A stretch of 64,000 bases of DNA from Gaiellasilicea sp963765705 (GCA_963765705.1 CAVXXJ010000009.1:124001-188000), one strand, 5' to 3'; shown: positions 15,586 through 24,561, numbered from the stretch's first letter. A program made the numbers and translations. Notes: generated by a model from the letters alone, not told the origin.

Positions 15586-17223
15586 TCAGCGCTCGGTGCG
15601 GGCGGCGACGGCTACGGCCTCGGTGCGGTTGCGGACGCCGAGCTTCGAGAGGATGCGGCTCACGTGGTGCCCCGCCGTCTTTTCGCTGATGAAGAGCGTC
15701 GTCGCGATCTGCGCATTGGACATGCCGCTGCCGAGCAACCCGAGAACCTCGGACTCGCGCGCGGTCAGCTCCCCGCTCGACCGTGGTCGTCCTCCAGGCG
15801 GCGCACCGAGCTCACGCAGGATCGCGGCAGCAGCGTCCCTCGCCCGGGTGGCGCCGAGCTCCAGGAAGGTCTCGAACGCGGCGCGCGCCTCCTCGAGCGC
15901 GACGTCGGGTGCCTCGGCCGCGAGTGCCCGCGCGAGCTCGGCACGTGCCTCTGCGATCTCGTAGGGCATCCCGAGACGCCCGAATCCGGCGAGCGAACGC
16001 CGCGCCGCCTCGCCGGCGGCGTCGACGCGTCCACTGGCGAGGGCGACGCGAGCGGCCGCCAGCTCCGCGCGTGCGGCCACGACCGCGATGCCCGAGCTCT
16101 GCGCGAGCTGATCGAGCCCCACGGCCGCGGCTTCGGCCGAGGCCTGCTCTCCGCCGGCGAGGCATGCGTCGACGAGAAGAGCGAGCAGCTGGGCAGTCTG
16201 CAGCGCATCTCCCTCTGCCACGAGCAACCCGCGCTCGAGGAGCGCAGTCGCGATCTGCGGCTTTCCCTGGGCGACGCGGAGGTGGGCGAGCGCCCGCAGC
16301 GACTCGGGATGCTCCTCCCGCCCGACGAGGAGCTGCTCGGCCTCCTGCAAGCGGCCTTGACGGACACGAAGCTCGGCAAGCGTCGCAACGGTCGGCGCCC
16401 CCAGCTCGGGCACGTAGCGCGCATGGGCATCGAGAGCGCTCTGGAGCGCGCGTTCCGCTTCGTCCCAACGGCCTTTCGCGATCAGCACGTCGGCATGGAT
16501 CGTCCGACACGATCCGTAGAGCGGCGTTGCATCTCGGTCGCGCGCGAAATCGTCGACGAGCTCGCACCATTCGGCGGCTCGCTCCCAGTCGCCTGCGCTC
16601 GTACACGCGGCGATGAGGTTGCAGTACGCCTCGGCAAGAGTGTGGACGTTCCGAACCCGGCCGGCCGAGGCCGCGGCCATCGCCTCCTCGAGGAGCTTCA
16701 TGCCCTGATCCCTCCGCCCTGCGCTGATCTCGGCTCGCCCCAGCAGGCTGACCGCGAACACCTCGAGGTCGCCGGCGCCGGTGTCCCTCGCGATCGCCAG
16801 CGCTCTGCGGGCGTGCTCGATCCGTTCTTCGAGGTTTTCGGCGTGTCGGGCGCGCTCGACCGCGACCCAACCCTGGCCGGCGCACGTGCCCGTGCCCTCG
16901 ACGACGCGCTCGGCGCGCGCCAGCCAACCCCGGGCGGCGGACGCGCGCCCGCCGATCAGATGCTGGTGCGACACCCAGACCGCGAGCCTGGCCGCGTCGT
17001 CGCAGCGGCCGTCGCGCGCGTATCCCTCGACAGCCTGCTCGCGGGCGGCGATGGCCTCCCGTACGCCGCCCAGAAACCAAAGGGCAAGACCGAGTCCGTC
17101 GCGCGCGTCGGGTGTCTCCTCGTCGGCGAGCGCGGCCTCGAATGCGGCCCGGGCTTCTTCCCATTGCGCCGCCTCGAGCGCCTGCCGCCCCTGGTCAAGT
17201 CGGCCGCCGACCGTCGCATCCAT
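15586..17223 (-). CDS. LuxR-type regulator with TPR-like helical repeats
   Basis: 545 residues. The first ~470 are helical repeats of the TPR type (ARAAFEAALADEETPDARDGLGLALWFLGG and many AxAxLxxG periods). The C-terminal ~65 are a LuxR/GerE helix-turn-helix: LTARESEVLGLLGSGMSNAQIA, ISEKTAGHHVSRILSKLGV. No N-terminal ATPase (MalT/LAL type) or receiver domain is present, so the input is probably protein-protein or ligand binding by the repeats. Starts at ATG 17223, just beyond the tandem 66-bp repeats, which therefore lie in its upstream region. Targets unknown; the methyltransferase follows downstream. Confidence 0.9.
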   Translation of the reverse strand: MDATVGGRLDQGRQALEAAQWEEARAAFEAALADEETPDARDGLGLALWFLGGVREAIAAREQAVEGYARDGRCDDAARLAVWVSHQHLIGGRASAARGWLARAERVVEGTGTCAGQGWVAVERARHAENLEERIEHARRALAIARDTGAGDLEVFAVSLLGRAEISAGRRDQGMKLLEEAMAAASAGRVRNVHTLAEAYCNLIAACTSAGDWERAAEWCELVDDFARDRDATPLYGSCRTIHADVLIAKGRWDEAERALQSALDAHARYVPELGAPTVATLAELRVRQGRLQEAEQLLVGREEHPESLRALAHLRVAQGKPQIATALLERGLLVAEGDALQTAQLLALLVDACLAGGEQASAEAAAVGLDQLAQSSGIAVVAARAELAAARVALASGRVDAAGEAARRSLAGFGRLGMPYEIAEARAELARALAAEAPDVALEEARAAFETFLELGATRARDAAAAILRELGAPPGGRPRSSGELTARESEVLGLLGSGMSNAQIATTLFISEKTAGHHVSRILSKLGVRNRTEAVAVAARTER

Positions 17224-17260
17224 CGACGACGAAGTCTACGGAGGATGGCGCGGGTCCTGG

Positions 17261-17523
17261 CGCGTCCGGGCACATCACCTCCGACAGATCGAGCCCGGGA
17301 GCGAAGCGACCCTTCAGGGGTCTTCGCGCGTCCGGGCACACCACCTTCGACAGATCGAGCCCGGGAGCGAAGCGACCCTTCAGGGGTCTTCGCGCGTCCG
17401 GGCACACCACCTTCGACAGATCGGGCCCGGGAGCGAAGCGACCCTTCAGGGTCTTCGCGCGTCCGGGCACACCACCTTCGACAGATCGGGCCCGGGAGCG
17501 AAGCGACCCTTCAGGGGTCTTCG
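17261..17523. repeat. Four tandem copies of a 66-bp unit
   Basis: The units start at 17261, 17327, 17393 and 17458; the third is 65 bp through loss of one G. Each contains CGCGTCCGGGCACA, GACAGATCG, CCCGGGAGCGAAGCG and the box CCTTCAGGGGTCTTCGCG. The box can fold with GCGAAG..ACCC. The same box, single copy, occurs at three other loci next to a variable hairpin. There is no ORF with coding character. Confidence 0.9.
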
Positions 17524-17527
17524 CGCG

Positions 17528-17555
17528 TCAGAAATCTGCTTCCGCAGATTTCTGA
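17528..17555. repeat. Variable-stem hairpin (repeat family copy 1)
   Basis: Perfect 12-bp stem TCAGAAATCTGC / GCAGATTTCTGA with loop TTCC. It directly follows the last 66-bp unit and lies 12 bp beyond the 3' end of the tRNA-Ala gene (minus strand), so it may serve as its terminator. Related hairpins are at 38089, 38660 and 45475. Confidence 0.85.
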
Positions 17556-17567
17556 CCTGCGCCAAAA

Positions 17568-17640
17568 TGGAGCGTACCGGGATCGAACCGGTGACCTCCG
17601 CGTTGCAAACGCGGCGCTCTCCCAGCTGAGCTAACGCCCC
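17568..17640 (-). tRNA. tRNA-Ala (anticodon TGC)
   Basis: Read on the minus strand, the acceptor arm GGGGCGT pairs with ACGCTCC with A as discriminator. The D arm is GCTCAG...; the anticodon stem CCGCG/CGCGG encloses TT-TGC-AA; the T arm ACCGG-TTCGATC-CCGGT is canonical. 73 nt; CCA is not encoded. Confidence 0.95.
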
Positions 17641-17648
17641 AACGGCGA

Positions 17649-18812
17649 TCAGTGTAGAGGCTCGTCCGGCGACCGGCCGGCCCGGAGCCCGCGCTCCTGC
17701 AGGGCGCGCAAGCCGGCGCTGAACGTCTGCGGCTCGGGCTCGGGCCTGCGCCCACCCTGCTCCAGGCGCCGGATCCGGGCGTCGAGCGCCTCGAGCTCGG
17801 GCGTCGCCGGAGACTCCTTCTCGGCGACGGCGCGCTCGCGCGCCGCCAGCGCCGCCTCCTGCTCGGAGAGCGCGTCGCTGCGCGCTGCCAGCTCGGAGTG
17901 CGTCCGCGCGAACGCCTGCTCGGCCGCCTGGAGCTCGGCGAGCTTGGCCTCGAGCGACGCGAGCTCGTCGGCGGTCGCCGCAGCCGGCTCGGGAGCTTGT
18001 GTTGAATCAACACTTTCTTTCTCGCTCGCTTGCTCGCGTGCCTCGACCGCGGTCTGTCGGTCGGCCAGCTCCTGCTCGCGGCCGTCGAGCTCGGCAGCGC
18101 GCGCTTCGAGCTCCCCGGCGCGCGCTTCCAGCTCCCAGCGTCGGACTTCGAGCTCCGATTCCCGCTTCTCGACCGAGCTTTCGCGCTCTGTGAGGCCGGC
18201 CTCCGTCGCGTCCAGCTTCTCGGTGCGTTCCGCGAGCTTCGTTTCCTCGGCTGCGAGCTTCTTCGCCTCGGCGGCGAGCTTCTTCTCCTCGGCGGCGAGC
18301 TTCTTCTCTTCGGCGGCGAGCCCTTTCGGCGCAGTGGCCGCGGCTGGTGGAGCTTGTGTTGAAACAACACTTTCTTTCACGCCGGCCTCGCGAGCCACCA
18401 GCGCCTCCTCGTGGGCGGCCAGCGCCTGATCGCGCGTGTCGAGCTCCGCCTTGCGCGTGTCGAGCTCCGCCTTGCGCGTGTCGAGCTCCGCCTTGCGCGT
18501 GTCGAGCTCCGCCTTGCGCGCGTCGTCGGCCGAGCGGGCCTCCTTCGCCTCGGCCAGCCGCAGCCGCACCGACTGGAGCCGGGAGCTGCGCTCCTCGGCC
18601 GTGTCGAGCTTCAGCTCGCGCTTCTCGACGCGCGCCAGCGCATCCGCGAGCTCGCGCTCACGTTGCTGAACGCTCTCCACCCGCTCGGACAGGTTCCGTT
18701 TCAGTGTTGCGAGCTCGTCTGCCGCCTCGGCCCGCTGTCGGCGCAAGGATTCACGCTCCGACTCGACGTCGGAGGGCTCGTCGTTCCGATCGAGCAATCT
18801 CCTCAGGCCCAT
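17649..18812 (-). CDS. Long coiled-coil protein with internal repeats
   Basis: 387 residues, almost entirely charged heptad-like helix: KAELDTR repeated four times, then KKLAAEE-type repeats (EEKKLAAEEKKLAAEAKKLAAEE), then ELEARAGELEARAAELDGREQELADRQ. Two copies of a KES-V-x-STQAP linker interrupt the coil. No membrane span, ATPase or enzymatic motif. The start is ATG 18812 (MGLRRLLDRN); the longer in-frame extension overlaps the upstream gene and lacks coding character. A cytoskeletal or scaffold role is possible but unproven. It follows a small coiled-coil gene by 22 bp and ends eight bases from tRNA-Ala. Confidence 0.8.
   Translation of the reverse strand: MGLRRLLDRNDEPSDVESERESLRRQRAEAADELATLKRNLSERVESVQQRERELADALARVEKRELKLDTAEERSSRLQSVRLRLAEAKEARSADDARKAELDTRKAELDTRKAELDTRKAELDTRDQALAAHEEALVAREAGVKESVVSTQAPPAAATAPKGLAAEEKKLAAEEKKLAAEAKKLAAEETKLAERTEKLDATEAGLTERESSVEKRESELEVRRWELEARAGELEARAAELDGREQELADRQTAVEAREQASEKESVDSTQAPEPAAATADELASLEAKLAELQAAEQAFARTHSELAARSDALSEQEAALAARERAVAEKESPATPELEALDARIRRLEQGGRRPEPEPQTFSAGLRALQERGLRAGRSPDEPLH
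17999..18013. repeat. Palindrome inside coding sequence, copy 1
   Basis: Perfect 15-bp palindrome GTGTTGA-A-TCAACAC within GGAGCTT...TTTCTTTC. It encodes the STQ linker of the coiled-coil protein. A near-identical copy is at 18356 and a related one at 30567. Confidence 0.8.
18356..18370. repeat. Palindrome inside coding sequence, copy 2
   Basis: GTGTTG-AAA-CAACAC in the same flanking context (GGAGCTT before, TTTCTTTC after) as copy 1, 357 bp away in the same gene. Confidence 0.8.
18433..18520. repeat. 21-bp coding tandem repeat, four units
   Basis: Four direct copies of GCGCGTGTCGAGCTCCGCCTT, encoding KAELDTR in the coiled-coil protein; recent expansion by slippage is likely. Confidence 0.85.
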
Positions 18813-18834
18813 GGTGGGCCGGATCGTACTGCAG

Positions 18835-19077
18835 CTAGGCCGCGCGCTCCAGACGCTCTTCCTGGCGGGCCCGACGCACGATCTCGTCGCGTTCGCCGAA
18901 GCGAATGCGCGCCCGCTCGGCGCGGTGCTCGTCCCAGAGCGTGACCAGCTGTTGGTCGATCTGCTTGATCTCGTCGACGATCGTCTGCTGCCGCCCGTAG
19001 GAGAGGGTCTGCCACAGCTCTCCACGGACCTCGCTCAGACGCTCGATTTCACCGTGAATCTCAGGGATCGTTCTCAT
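18835..19077 (-). CDS. Small helical hypothetical protein, 80 residues
   Basis: Charged all-helical protein: IPEIHGEIERLSEVRGELWQ, then IVDEIKQIDQQLVTLWDEHR and RFGERDEIVRRAR. A two-helix coiled coil is likely; no enzymatic motif. ATG 19077. The long coiled-coil gene starts 22 bp downstream, suggesting a two-gene unit. Related short proteins are annotated only as hypothetical in actinobacteria. Confidence 0.75.
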   Translation of the reverse strand: MRTIPEIHGEIERLSEVRGELWQTLSYGRQQTIVDEIKQIDQQLVTLWDEHRAERARIRFGERDEIVRRARQEERLERAA

Positions 19078-19152
19078 GCTCGTTAAAACGATCCGGCATG
19101 GCGGCTGATTCCAGCTCGCGGGACGCTGAACAGAATCGCAACATTGCCGCTC

Positions 19153-19452
19153 TCACTCGTAGCCGAGGTCGGCGATCCGGTCCTCCTCGAAGCCGAAGTA
19201 ATGGGCGAGCTCGTGCAGGACGGTGACGCGGATCTGCTCCTCCAGCTCGGCCGAGTCGGGGAAGTCCTCCTCGAGCGGCTTGCGGTAGATCGAGATCTTC
19301 GCCGGCATGTACTCGGGCGCGTCGAAGAGGCCGTAGAGGTCGGGCTCCTCGGCGTTTTCCGGCTCGACAACGATCGCGACGTTCTCGAGCGCGCCCGCGA
19401 GCGCCGGCGGAAGCGAGTCGAGAGCGGCAAGCACGTGCTCCTCGAAGGTCAT
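19153..19452 (-). CDS. Minimal zincin metallopeptidase-like protein
   Basis: 99 residues with the zinc motif HELAH (residues 80-84) followed by YFGFEEDRI. This matches the short metallopeptidase family (DUF1025/minimal zincin) in which a single HExxH and a downstream acidic residue bind zinc. The substrate is unknown. ATG 19452 lies one base after the stop codon of the rhomboid protease gene, so the two are co-translated. Confidence 0.9.
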   Translation of the reverse strand: MTFEEHVLAALDSLPPALAGALENVAIVVEPENAEEPDLYGLFDAPEYMPAKISIYRKPLEEDFPDSAELEEQIRVTVLHELAHYFGFEEDRIADLGYE

Positions 19453-19453
19453 T

Positions 19454-20134
19454 TCAGTGGGTGGGGGCGAGCGGTTGGCGCTGCTGGACGAGCTTGACGG
19501 TGACGAAGCCGAACACGAAGCCGCCGATATGAGCGAAGAAGGCGACGCCGCCGCCCGCCTCCGGGTGCGCGATCGAGGCGCTGCCGTCGAGCAACTGGAA
19601 CGCGAACCAGATGCCGAGGAAGAGCACCGCCGGCACCTCGCGGAGGATGAAGAAGATCACCGTCAGGATCTTGGCCCGCGGCAGCAACAGCAGATAGCCG
19701 CCGAGCACGGCCGAGACGGCGCCGCTCGCGCCCAGATTCGGGATCGTCGCGTCGGCGTCGCTCGCGTAGGCGAGCGTGACGAACGTCTGCAGAGCCGTCG
19801 CTGCAAAGCCGCCGGCGAGGTAGAAGAGCAGGTAGCGGAGCCTGCCGAGCGCGTCCTCGACGTTGTTGCCGAAAATCCAGAGGAAGAGCATGTTCCCGAG
19901 CAGGTGCAGCCAGCCCCCGTGCATGAACATCGACGTGAGCGCTGTCAGCGGCCAGTCCTCACCCACCGTCGGGCACGAGTTCTCCACCTCGCACGGGTGG
20001 TAGGCGAGCTCGTTGACCGACCCCTGCAGGTCGGGGAGCTGGTAGAGCACCCACACCAGCACGTTGACGGCGATCAACGCGATCGTGACGATCGGGAGCG
20101 ACCGTGTCGGCACGTTGTCGCGCAGCGGCAGCAC
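19454..20134 (-). CDS. Rhomboid family intramembrane serine protease
   Basis: 226 residues and six to seven membrane helices. Rhomboid motifs: MHGGWLHLLGNMLFLWIFG (residues 71-89), the nucleophile in GASG at Ser137, and the catalytic His202 in AFFAHIGGFVFG. Cleaves membrane proteins within the bilayer. GTG 20134 start. It is directly upstream of the minimal zincin and ten bases downstream of the HEAGH peptidase, so three proteolytic genes form one unit. Confidence 0.93.
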   Translation of the reverse strand: MLPLRDNVPTRSLPIVTIALIAVNVLVWVLYQLPDLQGSVNELAYHPCEVENSCPTVGEDWPLTALTSMFMHGGWLHLLGNMLFLWIFGNNVEDALGRLRYLLFYLAGGFAATALQTFVTLAYASDADATIPNLGASGAVSAVLGGYLLLLPRAKILTVIFFILREVPAVLFLGIWFAFQLLDGSASIAHPEAGGGVAFFAHIGGFVFGFVTVKLVQQRQPLAPTH

Positions 20135-20143
20135 GGTGAGACT

Positions 20144-21643
20144 CTAAGCGGGCGTGGGAATCGCCGAGCGCACGTACTCCGCCACCGCTTCCAGCTCGAC
20201 GGCTGCGCCGGTGACGTCCTTCAGCAGCTCGTCGGCGGTCGGCTGCTGTCCCAGCGCCCAGAGGTCGGTGAGGAGATGCCCCGCCTCGCGGCGCTTGAAC
20301 CAGTCGCTGCCGAACTCCTCGCGCATGAAGCTCGTCATCTGCGCCGAGAACGCCCACGCGCGCAGGTACGCCGTGACGTAGTAGCTCGAGTCGATGTCGG
20401 CGAGGTAGTCCGTCGGGCTCGGCTCGACCTTGATCGCATCGCCAAGCAGCTCGACATAGCGGCTGCTCATCTGCGTCGGGTCCTCGGCGGCGTGGAACTC
20501 GATCTCGTAGAGCAGCTTGGCCGAGTAGCGGCGGACGAAGAAGAGGAGCTGCACCGCGCCTTCGGCCGCGAACGTCTCCGGGCGCGGGAAGTCGAGCATG
20601 CTGCCGAGCCAGGCACGGTCGTCGATCAGGTGGTCGAAGAGCATCGCCCAGCCCTCTGTGACCGCGTTGTCGCCGAGACGCTTCTCCTCCATCTTCAGGT
20701 CCGGGTTCGTAAAGGCGAAGTGCTCGGTGTGGCCCGCCTCGTGGAAGAGCGCGTACCAGTCGTCCGGCCCGCCCTGTGGCTGGATCACGAGCATCACCTT
20801 GCCCGGGATCTCGATCGGGGCGCAGAAGGCTCGCGGGCTCTTCGTCGGCCGCTCCTCGACGTCGAGGTGGACGTTCTGCTGCGCGTCGAGGTCGATCCCG
20901 AGGTTCGAAAGCGTTCCGCGGAGCGCGGGGAGCATCCGGTCGGCCGGGAACGCCTTGTCCCAGCTGGAGCCGCGGAACAGCCTGCGGATGTCGTGTCGCT
21001 CGGCGTCGCCGAGACCGACCCCGACGCGCTCTCGCAGGACTCGGTCCATCGAGTCCTCGTACCGGCGCTCGGTCGAGTCGAGGAAGGCGCGGCACTGGGC
21101 CGCGAGCCCTTCGAGGTCGTACCCGAAGCGGTCGCGGTAGAGATGGAAGTACGTCGGCGCGCCGAGCTCCGGAACCGCGCGCTGGGTCGTGTGGACGGCG
21201 TCGAGGTAGAGCGGGTTCAGTTGCTCCTCGGTGAGCTCGTTCCGGGTCTGCTCGAGCTTCGCCCGTGTGTCGCGGTCGGCCGTGTTGGCGATCGTCGGCG
21301 TCAGCATCCGGTAGCCCACCGGCTCGCCTTCGTGCTGGATCTCGAGCTTCGCCTCGAGCTCCGCGATCTGCTCGGCGTTCTCGCGCGTCAGTTGGCCGAG
21401 ATAGCCCTCGCAACCGAAGCGGAAGAGCTCCAGGTTCTCCTTGCCCTGCACCGTCTCGCCCAGCCGCTTGATCGCGTCGAGGTCGGTCAGCTCGGCGTGG
21501 CGCTCGTAGATCGGCTGGAGCTCGAAGTCGGACTTCAGCCCGGCGTAGTGGAGGTAGTACTCCTCGTCGAGCTCGGCGATGAACCGGTCGGCGCCGGCGC
21601 GATAACCGTCGAGCTCACGGTCACTGAACGTTCCCTCGCTCAC
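20144..21643 (-). CDS. HEAGH zinc metallopeptidase, M3-like
   Basis: 499 residues. The zinc motif is HEAGH at 301-305, followed by TEHFAF and, about 30 residues on, the downstream Glu in VTEGWAMLFDHLI, the gluzincin arrangement seen in M3 and M32 relatives. The N-terminal ~280 residues are helical, as in these peptidases, where they form a channel. There is no signal peptide, so it is a cytosolic peptidase. GTG 21643 is supported by a -10-like TATCCT seven bases upstream and by the 19-bp divergent spacing to yjbQ. Confidence 0.85.
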   Translation of the reverse strand: MSEGTFSDRELDGYRAGADRFIAELDEEYYLHYAGLKSDFELQPIYERHAELTDLDAIKRLGETVQGKENLELFRFGCEGYLGQLTRENAEQIAELEAKLEIQHEGEPVGYRMLTPTIANTADRDTRAKLEQTRNELTEEQLNPLYLDAVHTTQRAVPELGAPTYFHLYRDRFGYDLEGLAAQCRAFLDSTERRYEDSMDRVLRERVGVGLGDAERHDIRRLFRGSSWDKAFPADRMLPALRGTLSNLGIDLDAQQNVHLDVEERPTKSPRAFCAPIEIPGKVMLVIQPQGGPDDWYALFHEAGHTEHFAFTNPDLKMEEKRLGDNAVTEGWAMLFDHLIDDRAWLGSMLDFPRPETFAAEGAVQLLFFVRRYSAKLLYEIEFHAAEDPTQMSSRYVELLGDAIKVEPSPTDYLADIDSSYYVTAYLRAWAFSAQMTSFMREEFGSDWFKRREAGHLLTDLWALGQQPTADELLKDVTGAAVELEAVAEYVRSAIPTPA

Positions 21644-21662
21644 GCAGCCTAGGATACGCGCC
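21644..21662. promoter_or_regulatory. 19-bp divergent leaderless promoter
   Basis: TAGGAT (21650-21655, plus) lies seven bases before GTG 21663. TATCCT (21656-21651, minus) lies seven bases before GTG 21643. The two -10 boxes almost coincide. Confidence 0.6.
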
Positions 21663-22061
21663 GTGCGTGAATTCAGGGTGCAGACGGAGCGCAGGAGCCA
21701 GCTGATCGACGTCACGGAGCAGGTCCAGGCTGCGCTCGGGGAGCTGAACGGCGCGGCGGCAGCGCTCGTCTACGTCCCGCATACGACCGCGGGCGTGACG
21801 ATCAACGAGCACGCCGACCCGGCGGTCGCACGCGACTTCGAGGTCGCGCTCGAGAAGATCGTCTCCGCCGACTGGCCCTGGCAGCACATCGAGGAGGGCG
21901 AGGAGAACGCGCCGACGCACATCCGTGCCGCCTTCATGGGCTCGGACGTCCTCGTGCCGGTGCGTGACGGCCGGCTTGCGCTCGGCACCTGGCAGGGGAT
22001 CTTCCTCTGCGAGTTCGACGGCCCTCGCGAGCGCTCCGTGTACGTGACGACGCTGGCTTGA
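21663..22061 (+). CDS. YjbQ family protein (UPF0047)
   Basis: 132 residues with the conserved metal-site pattern of the family: PHTTAGVTINEHADP, WQHIEEGEENAPTHIRAAFMG and TWQGIFLCEFDGPR. Members have been linked to a weak thiamine-phosphate synthase activity and to metal binding; the physiological role remains unclear. GTG 21663 with a leaderless promoter, divergent from the HEAGH peptidase. Confidence 0.93.
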   Translation: MREFRVQTERRSQLIDVTEQVQAALGELNGAAAALVYVPHTTAGVTINEHADPAVARDFEVALEKIVSADWPWQHIEEGEENAPTHIRAAFMGSDVLVPVRDGRLALGTWQGIFLCEFDGPRERSVYVTTLA

Positions 22062-22114
22062 TCGCACGCAACGCCGCGACATCAGCCAGCTCACTTTCCG
22101 TGCATCATGCGAGC

Positions 22115-23176
22115 GTGAGGGGTCTCGCTCAGCGTCATGCTCATTGCGGTGCCCTTGACCGGCTGCGGCGCCACGCCCTCGAAGACGCCCTCGCTCGAGC
22201 AGATTGCGGCTGCGACTCGGTCGACTCGTACCGGTTCAAGACGTCGATGAAGGCGGAAGGAGTCGACGACGCGTTCGACGGCACCGCGACCGGCGCGGCT
22301 GATCCGGTCGAGCGGCGCGGCGTCATCCGCTACCGCTTCGAGGGGACGGCCGAGGAGGTGCTCCTGATGGAGGTGCGTCGGATCGGAGACGAGACGTACT
22401 CGAAGTACTCCGGAGGAGGCCTGCCCGCCGAAGACGGCTGGAGCAGGGTGTCGACGGCGGAGACGGACGAGCTCGGGCCGTTCGGCGCGTTCTCCGAGCC
22501 GCATCGCGCGGCCGATGCGCTTGCGCGTCACGGTCAGAACGTCGAGATGGAGCCCGGCGAGCGCATCGACGGCGTTGACACGACGCTCTACCGAGCAACC
22601 GTGCCGACCGTCGAGATCTTGGGCGGTGAGGCGACGACGGCTCGCCGAGACGAGCTCGAGAAGGAGATGCGCGAGACCGATTCCGAGTCGGCCAGCGTCG
22701 AGGCGTGGGCGGGAGCGGACGGGCTGCTCCGAAAGATGGAGGTCGCGATCCCGATCACCGAGAAGGGCGAGACCGGACACTTCCGGATCTCCATGAGCTT
22801 CTCCGACTTCGGAAAGCCGGTCGAGGTTGAAGCGCCGTCCGCCTCGGAGCTCAGCGACGGGATCATCGACAGAGTGGGGGGAGCGAAGGCATCGTGCAAA
22901 GGGAATGCGACCCCTCACTCGGCGAAGTCGGTGATCGAGGCACTCCGCAAGGGCGGGTACAGCGCGACCGGCTCGTGTGAAGACGAGAAGACGATGATCT
23001 TCGCCGTTCCGCACGAGGAGGACGGCGACGAGGACAACGATGCCGTGCTCTGCATCGTCGCGCGTGGCCCGAAGCCGCCCGACGACGTCGACGACTACGT
23101 CGTCGAAGGCAATGTCGCCTGCTTCGGCGAGCCGTCGCAGCGGGCAGCGTTGAGAACCGTCCTCGACAGTCTCTAA
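22115..23176 (+). CDS. Lipoprotein, LppX/LprG-like (two compensating frameshifts)
   Basis: From ~22215 the main frame reads SYRFKTSMKAEGVDDAF, VIRYRFEGTAEEVLLMEVRRIGDETYSKY and so on, resembling the LppX/LprAFG lipid-binding lipoprotein fold. The start of the protein is visible only in another frame between about 22119 and 22200, where SVMLIAVPLTGCG forms a clear lipobox. Removing one G from the GGGG at 22119-22122 would give an N-terminus MRVSLSVMLIAVPLTGC. A second shift near 22205 restores the main frame. The two shifts cancel, as expected for sequencing indels. The mature protein would be anchored outside the membrane by a diacylglyceryl Cys. Confidence 0.75.
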   Translation: MRGLAQRHAHCGALDRLRRHALEDALARADCGCDSVDSYRFKTSMKAEGVDDAFDGTATGAADPVERRGVIRYRFEGTAEEVLLMEVRRIGDETYSKYSGGGLPAEDGWSRVSTAETDELGPFGAFSEPHRAADALARHGQNVEMEPGERIDGVDTTLYRATVPTVEILGGEATTARRDELEKEMRETDSESASVEAWAGADGLLRKMEVAIPITEKGETGHFRISMSFSDFGKPVEVEAPSASELSDGIIDRVGGAKASCKGNATPHSAKSVIEALRKGGYSATGSCEDEKTMIFAVPHEEDGDEDNDAVLCIVARGPKPPDDVDDYVVEGNVACFGEPSQRAALRTVLDSL

Positions 23177-23192
23177 CAACTACCCTGCGGCG

Positions 23193-24560
23193 ATGGCCGC
23201 GCCGGTGAAGTTGCACGAGGAGGTCGAGCTCCAGGTCGATTCTCTCGCCTACGGCGGGAACGGCGTCGCGCGCCTGAACGGCTTCGTCGTCTTCGTCCGG
23301 CGCGGGCTTCCGGGCGATCGTGTCCGCGCGCGCGTGACGAAGGTGAAGCGCGGCTTCGCCGAGGCGCTGATGACCGATGTGCTCGAGCCGTCGCCGCAGC
23401 GTGTCGAGGCGCCGTGCGCGCATTACCCGGCCTGCGGCGGCTGCCGCTTCCAGGATCTCGACTACGCCGTCCAGGTCGCGGCGAAGCACGATCAGGTTCG
23501 GGATGCGCTGAAGCGGATCGGCGGCATCGCGGAGCCGCCGCTCGACGAGATCCTCGTCGCCGACTCGCCGTTCTTCTACCGCAACAAGCTCGAGTACTCG
23601 TTCACGCAGACGCCGTCGGGACCGGCGCTCGGCTTCCACAAGGCGGGCCGCTGGGACGAGGTGCTCGAGATCGAGAAGTGCTGGCTGACGACCGACCTCG
23701 GCAACGCGATCCGCAACGCAGTCCGCGACTGGGCGCGAGAGGAAGGACTCGTCGCCTACGACCAGACCGACCACAGCGGCTATCTCCGCCACCTCGTCGT
23801 CCGCGAAGGCAGGAACACCGGGCAGGCGCTGGTGATGCTCGTCACCGCCCCCGGAGAGAAGTTCGAGCGCGGCTACTTCGTCGAGGTGCTGAACCGCTTC
23901 CCCGAGGTCAAGTCGATCCACTGGGCGGTGAACGATTCCCCCTCCGAGGTGACGAACCTTCCCTCGACGCTGCTCTGGGGGGACGACGCGATCGAGGAGG
24001 AGCTGCTCGGGCTCCGCTTCCGGGTGCGTCCGAACGCGTTCCTGCAGACGAACACGTCGATGGCGGAGCAGCTGTACGCGCTCGCGATCGAGTACGCCGG
24101 GCTGACCGGCGGCGAGACGGTCTACGACCTCTACTGCGGCACCGGCACGATCGGGCTCGCGATGGCCCGGAACGCGCTCACCGTCTGGGGCGTGGAGATC
24201 TCGGAGGAGTCGGTGGCGTGCGCGATCGAGAACGCCGACCTGAACCAGATCGGCAACGCCGCCTTCTTCGCCGGCAACGTGGGGCAGTCGATCGAGGAGC
24301 TCCTGGAGCGGGCGGGGCAGCCCGACGTCGTCGTCGTCGACCCGCCGCGCGCCGGGCTCGCCGGCAAGGCGCTCAAGCGCACCGGCGCGCTCGGGGCGTC
24401 ACGGATCGTCTACGTCTCCTGCAACCCGACGACGCTCGCGTCAGATCTGAAGGTGCTCCGCCAGGAGCACGGCTACGAGCTCGTCCGCGCCCGGCCGGTC
24501 GACATGTTCCCGCACACGCCGCACGTCGAGACCGTCGCGCTGCTCACTCGCGCGACCTAG
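23193..24560 (+). CDS. rlmD: 23S rRNA m5U1939 methyltransferase RlmD-type
   Basis: 455 residues. The N-terminal TRAM domain (LHEEVELQVDSLAYGGNGVARL) binds RNA. Cys75, Cys81, Cys84 and Cys163 are placed to hold a 4Fe-4S cluster (CAHYPACGGC ... EKCW). The SAM domain has DLYCGTGTIGLAMA. The catalytic nucleophile is Cys410 in YVSCNPTTLASD, with general base Glu446 in HVETVALL. This is the RlmD/RlmCD/TrmA family; which uridine is the target cannot be fixed by sequence alone. ATG 23193, 16 bp after the lipoprotein gene; convergent with the DUF429 gene. Confidence 0.92.
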   Translation: MAAPVKLHEEVELQVDSLAYGGNGVARLNGFVVFVRRGLPGDRVRARVTKVKRGFAEALMTDVLEPSPQRVEAPCAHYPACGGCRFQDLDYAVQVAAKHDQVRDALKRIGGIAEPPLDEILVADSPFFYRNKLEYSFTQTPSGPALGFHKAGRWDEVLEIEKCWLTTDLGNAIRNAVRDWAREEGLVAYDQTDHSGYLRHLVVREGRNTGQALVMLVTAPGEKFERGYFVEVLNRFPEVKSIHWAVNDSPSEVTNLPSTLLWGDDAIEEELLGLRFRVRPNAFLQTNTSMAEQLYALAIEYAGLTGGETVYDLYCGTGTIGLAMARNALTVWGVEISEESVACAIENADLNQIGNAAFFAGNVGQSIEELLERAGQPDVVVVDPPRAGLAGKALKRTGALGASRIVYVSCNPTTLASDLKVLRQEHGYELVRARPVDMFPHTPHVETVALLTRAT

Positions 24561-24561
24561 A

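Noticed and set aside
17224..17567. CRISPR array at the tandem 66-bp repeats
   Set aside because: The units are contiguous near-identical copies with no variable spacers, and no cas gene is present.
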